NCBI GenBank assembly: GCA_039029915.1
Contig: JBCCFD010000391.1
Location: forward strand, 1-7,838
DNA from: QQUD01 sp039029915
Lineage (GTDB): Bacteria; Chloroflexota; Anaerolineae; Promineifilales; Promineifilaceae
Direction: 5' to 3'
DNA: 7,838 nucleotides
This document shows positions 6,267-7,838 of this stretch, in pieces. How positions within the stretch are numbered: position 1 is the first letter of the stretch; the number at the start of each line of letters is the position of its first letter. The notes beneath the pieces were generated by a model, which saw nothing but the letters and a program-made list of their open reading frames with translations, had not been told where the DNA came from and searched no databases. The position numbers and the translations under genes are program-made.

Positions 6267-7838
6267 ATGCAAGTCATCCAAAAATACCGAGAGGATATTC
6301 TAGCAACCGGCTTACTCATAACGACCGTATTTATCTTCTTCTGGCCAGTCATCAGCGGGCAGGTTTGGATTCCGCGTGGGGGTGGAGACTTGGTCTCCTT
6401 CATCTACCCGATGTACCGCTTTGCAGCGCATAGCCTAACATCGGGGGAGGTTCCACTGTGGAACCCAACGCTTTATGCAGGGGCACCGTTTGTATCCGAC
6501 AATCAATCAGGCTTGTTCTATCCGATCAATCTTCTACTTTTCTTCATCAATCCCAACTTTTCCTATAACGCCATCCAGTGGCTGGTTATTTTTCACTTCA
6601 TCATTGCCGGATTGAGCATGTATTTCTGCCTCCGGCTATGGCGAGTGGAAGACGCGATTTTGCCCCTGCCTGCCCTGCTTGGGGCCATCACTTTCACCTT
6701 TTCTGACCTCTTCATCACCCACATCGGCAATTTGAATTTAAACGCAGTGATTTCGTGGTTGCCGCTGGCGGTTTTGTGCTTGCATCGTGCCCTACGGGCA
6801 GAAGAAGAGAGAAGAGAGAAGAGAGAAGAGAACATAGCGTCGGGATTCATCCCGATGATTCCGATAAATGCGGTGCGGTGGATAATTGGCGGTGGGTTGA
6901 TTGTGGGCGTGAGTACGCTGGCGGGGCATGGGCAGATGACTTTTATGTTGGGGTTCTTTTTGGCGTTGTATGGCCTAGTGCGGGCGGTTGTGGATTGGAA
7001 CGGCCGTTATCTCCTCATACTCGCGGGCATGGGCCTAATCGGCATTGGCAGTGCAGCCATTAATTTGATTCCAGCCGCCCTACAAATTCAGCACACGCCT
7101 CGGGCAGGCTTTGATTTTGCTCAATCAACCAACCACTCCTTACCCATTCGGGGCTTGGTCAACACATTGGCCCCGGACTTTTACGGCCGTGGTATTTTAC
7201 GCTTTTGGGGGGGCTGGCCACGAGCCGAAGCGGGCTACTTGGGCGTCTTGCCGTGGGTATTTGGCATCGCCGCTTTTTCAACCAAGCGATGGCGCGAAGG
7301 GTTAATTTGGGCCGGTGGGGCGATCTTTTTCTTGCTGTTAGCTCTCGGTGGGAATTCCCCTATTTATGAACTGCTTTTTTCGGAATTGCCTATTGTGCCT
7401 TTTCAAGTGCCAGCCCGCTTTGTGGTGTTGATGGCGTTTTGTGTGGCGATGCTGGCGGCGATTGGGCTGGATGGATTGGTAAAAAGTGGCAAAGTGGCAG
7501 GGTGGCAGAGTAATAGGTTATTGAGTTATTGGTTATTGGGGGCAACGGCCGTAATTATCCTTATCATTATCGCCATCATGGGGCGTGGGGCTGGGCGGTT
7601 GAGCCAGCTTTCACTGACTCGGATGGCGCAAATGCAAACGGCCGTTATAACATTCGGTATCTTTGCTGGGCTGGCGTGGGGACTGTGGGCGACGTTTGTG
7701 TGGTCGAAAATGAACCGGATGTGGCTGGCGGGAACGGCAGTCTTGCTGCTGGCCGTTGATGTCATTTCGCTGGGTCGAACGGTTGAAATTGAACCTAATA
7801 ATCCTACGCTAGGCTATCCAACTGATTCCCCTGCTCTC
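6267..7838 (+). CDS. YfhO-like multi-pass membrane protein, 3'-incomplete
   Basis: An uninterrupted frame of 524 codons runs from ATG 6267 through the last base of the window, so the C-terminus is missing. The protein is strongly hydrophobic, with about 10-12 predicted membrane helices by eye, for example residues 11-30, 104-124, 132-151, 159-173, 204-220, 224-242, 248-270, 323-338, 346-361, 384-403, 421-438, 459-480 and 486-503. The first extracytoplasmic loop carries the family-like pattern `GGGDLVSFIYPMYRF`, then `GEVPLWNPTLYAGAPF` and `DNQSGLFYPINLLLF`. These match YfhO/GT-C-fold membrane proteins, which are linked in Firmicutes to sugar transfer onto cell-envelope polymers. D41 in the `GGD` motif is the plausible catalytic or metal-binding acid. 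No Shine-Dalgarno precedes ATG 6267 and no in-frame alternative start is nearby. Two short tandem repeats lie inside the frame. The substrate is unknown. Confidence 0.85.
   Translation, partial: MQVIQKYREDILATGLLITTVFIFFWPVISGQVWIPRGGGDLVSFIYPMYRFAAHSLTSGEVPLWNPTLYAGAPFVSDNQSGLFYPINLLLFFINPNFSYNAIQWLVIFHFIIAGLSMYFCLRLWRVEDAILPLPALLGAITFTFSDLFITHIGNLNLNAVISWLPLAVLCLHRALRAEEERREKREENIASGFIPMIPINAVRWIIGGGLIVGVSTLAGHGQMTFMLGFFLALYGLVRAVVDWNGRYLLILAGMGLIGIGSAAINLIPAALQIQHTPRAGFDFAQSTNHSLPIRGLVNTLAPDFYGRGILRFWGGWPRAEAGYLGVLPWVFGIAAFSTKRWREGLIWAGGAIFFLLLALGGNSPIYELLFSELPIVPFQVPARFVVLMAFCVAMLAAIGLDGLVKSGKVAGWQSNRLLSYWLLGATAVIILIIIAIMGRGAGRLSQLSLTRMAQMQTAVITFGIFAGLAWGLWATFVWSKMNRMWLAGTAVLLLAVDVISLGRTVEIEPNNPTLGYPTDSPAL
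6803..6830 (+). repeat. Four perfect AGAAGAG heptads inside the YfhO-like gene
   Basis: Four consecutive copies of the 7-nt unit AGAAGAG lie in frame in the membrane protein gene. With flanking bases they encode the highly charged loop `EEERREKREEN` (residues 179-189) between two hydrophobic segments. Because 7 is not a multiple of 3, gain or loss of one unit would shift the reading frame. Confidence 0.9.
7000..7645. repeat. Cluster of four ACGGCCGT palindromes
   Basis: The 8-bp palindrome ACGGCCGT occurs at 7000-7007, 7183-7190, 7545-7552 and 7638-7645. Three further copies lie at 1693-1700, 3351-3358 and 6150-6157. Chance expectation for one 8-mer in this length is about 0.1, and four of the seven fall in 650 bp. 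Outer bases favour A/T, often AACGGCCGTTA-like. All copies are inside coding sequence. Confidence 0.85.
7483..7538 (+). repeat. Degenerate 8-nt tandem repeat inside the YfhO-like gene
   Basis: Units of 8 nt run from 7483: AAAGTGGC twice, then AGGGTGGC, AGAGTAAT, AGGTTATT, GAGTTATT and a final related unit. The pattern is purine-rich, then GT, then a variable end, so the tract grades from GTGGC units to GTTATT units. It encodes residues ~406-424 (`KSGKVAGWQSNRLLSYWLL`), the junction between two membrane helices. The reading frame stays open through it. Confidence 0.7.

Noticed and set aside
6212..6433. Plus-strand frame starting inside the hairpin
   Set aside because: It begins in the repeat element and runs out of frame over the YfhO-like gene, which has family motifs in its own frame.
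6755..7063. Several short frames within 6593-7765 on both strands
   Set aside because: All overlap the uninterrupted 524-codon YfhO-like frame that is open to the window end; none shows a recognisable domain.

Overview
The window looks like a chromosomal segment from a Chloroflexota bacterium (Anaerolineae/Caldilineae type). This is inferred from the gene families and from sequence style; there is no rRNA or marker gene to prove it. The supporting points are a SARP/BTAD regulator with the `LLGPP...LLAYL...LLWP...RANLRRTLSAL` pattern, an XRE-NB-ARC-kinesin-light-chain-type TPR protein, a YfhO-type membrane protein, and an abundance of short iterated DNA words.

Layout. (1) Positions 67-942, minus strand: a SARP-type regulator of 291 residues that ends where an ATPase domain would normally begin. 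(2) Positions 943-1091: a divergent intergenic region with candidate promoters facing both ways and a perfect 11-bp inverted repeat. (3) Positions 1092-4409, plus strand: a 1105-residue STAND regulator with an HTH, an NB-ARC ATPase and twelve 42-residue TPRs of exact period. (4) Positions 4504-6192, plus: a full-length EttA-type ABC-F translation factor with a clear ribosome binding site. (5) Positions 6193-6266: a 21-bp-stem hairpin built from inverted heptanucleotide repeats. (6) Positions 6267 to the window end, plus: 524 codons of a multi-pass YfhO-like membrane protein. It stays open at the right edge, and its reading frame contains two short tandem-repeat tracts.

How the genes relate. 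The two left-hand genes form a divergent pair of signal-responsive regulators. Both carry an `FF(V/I)G(R/Q)` motif, which in such proteins marks the entry to a STAND ATPase, but only the plus-strand protein keeps the ATPase. They are AT-rich by eye compared with the two right-hand genes, so the left third reads as accessory sequence beside housekeeping sequence. EttA and the YfhO-like protein are not obviously related in function and are separated by the hairpin.

The strongest signal outside ordinary gene content is at the DNA-word level. The palindrome ACGGCCGT occurs seven times in 7.8 kb, in all three codon phases. Three tracts of period 7 or 8 lie around and inside the YfhO-like gene. No rRNA, tRNA, CRISPR array, transposase or integrase is visible. 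I did not identify a complete, clearly novel defence or metabolic system. The nearest candidate is the divergent SARP/STAND pair with its shared operator-like region.
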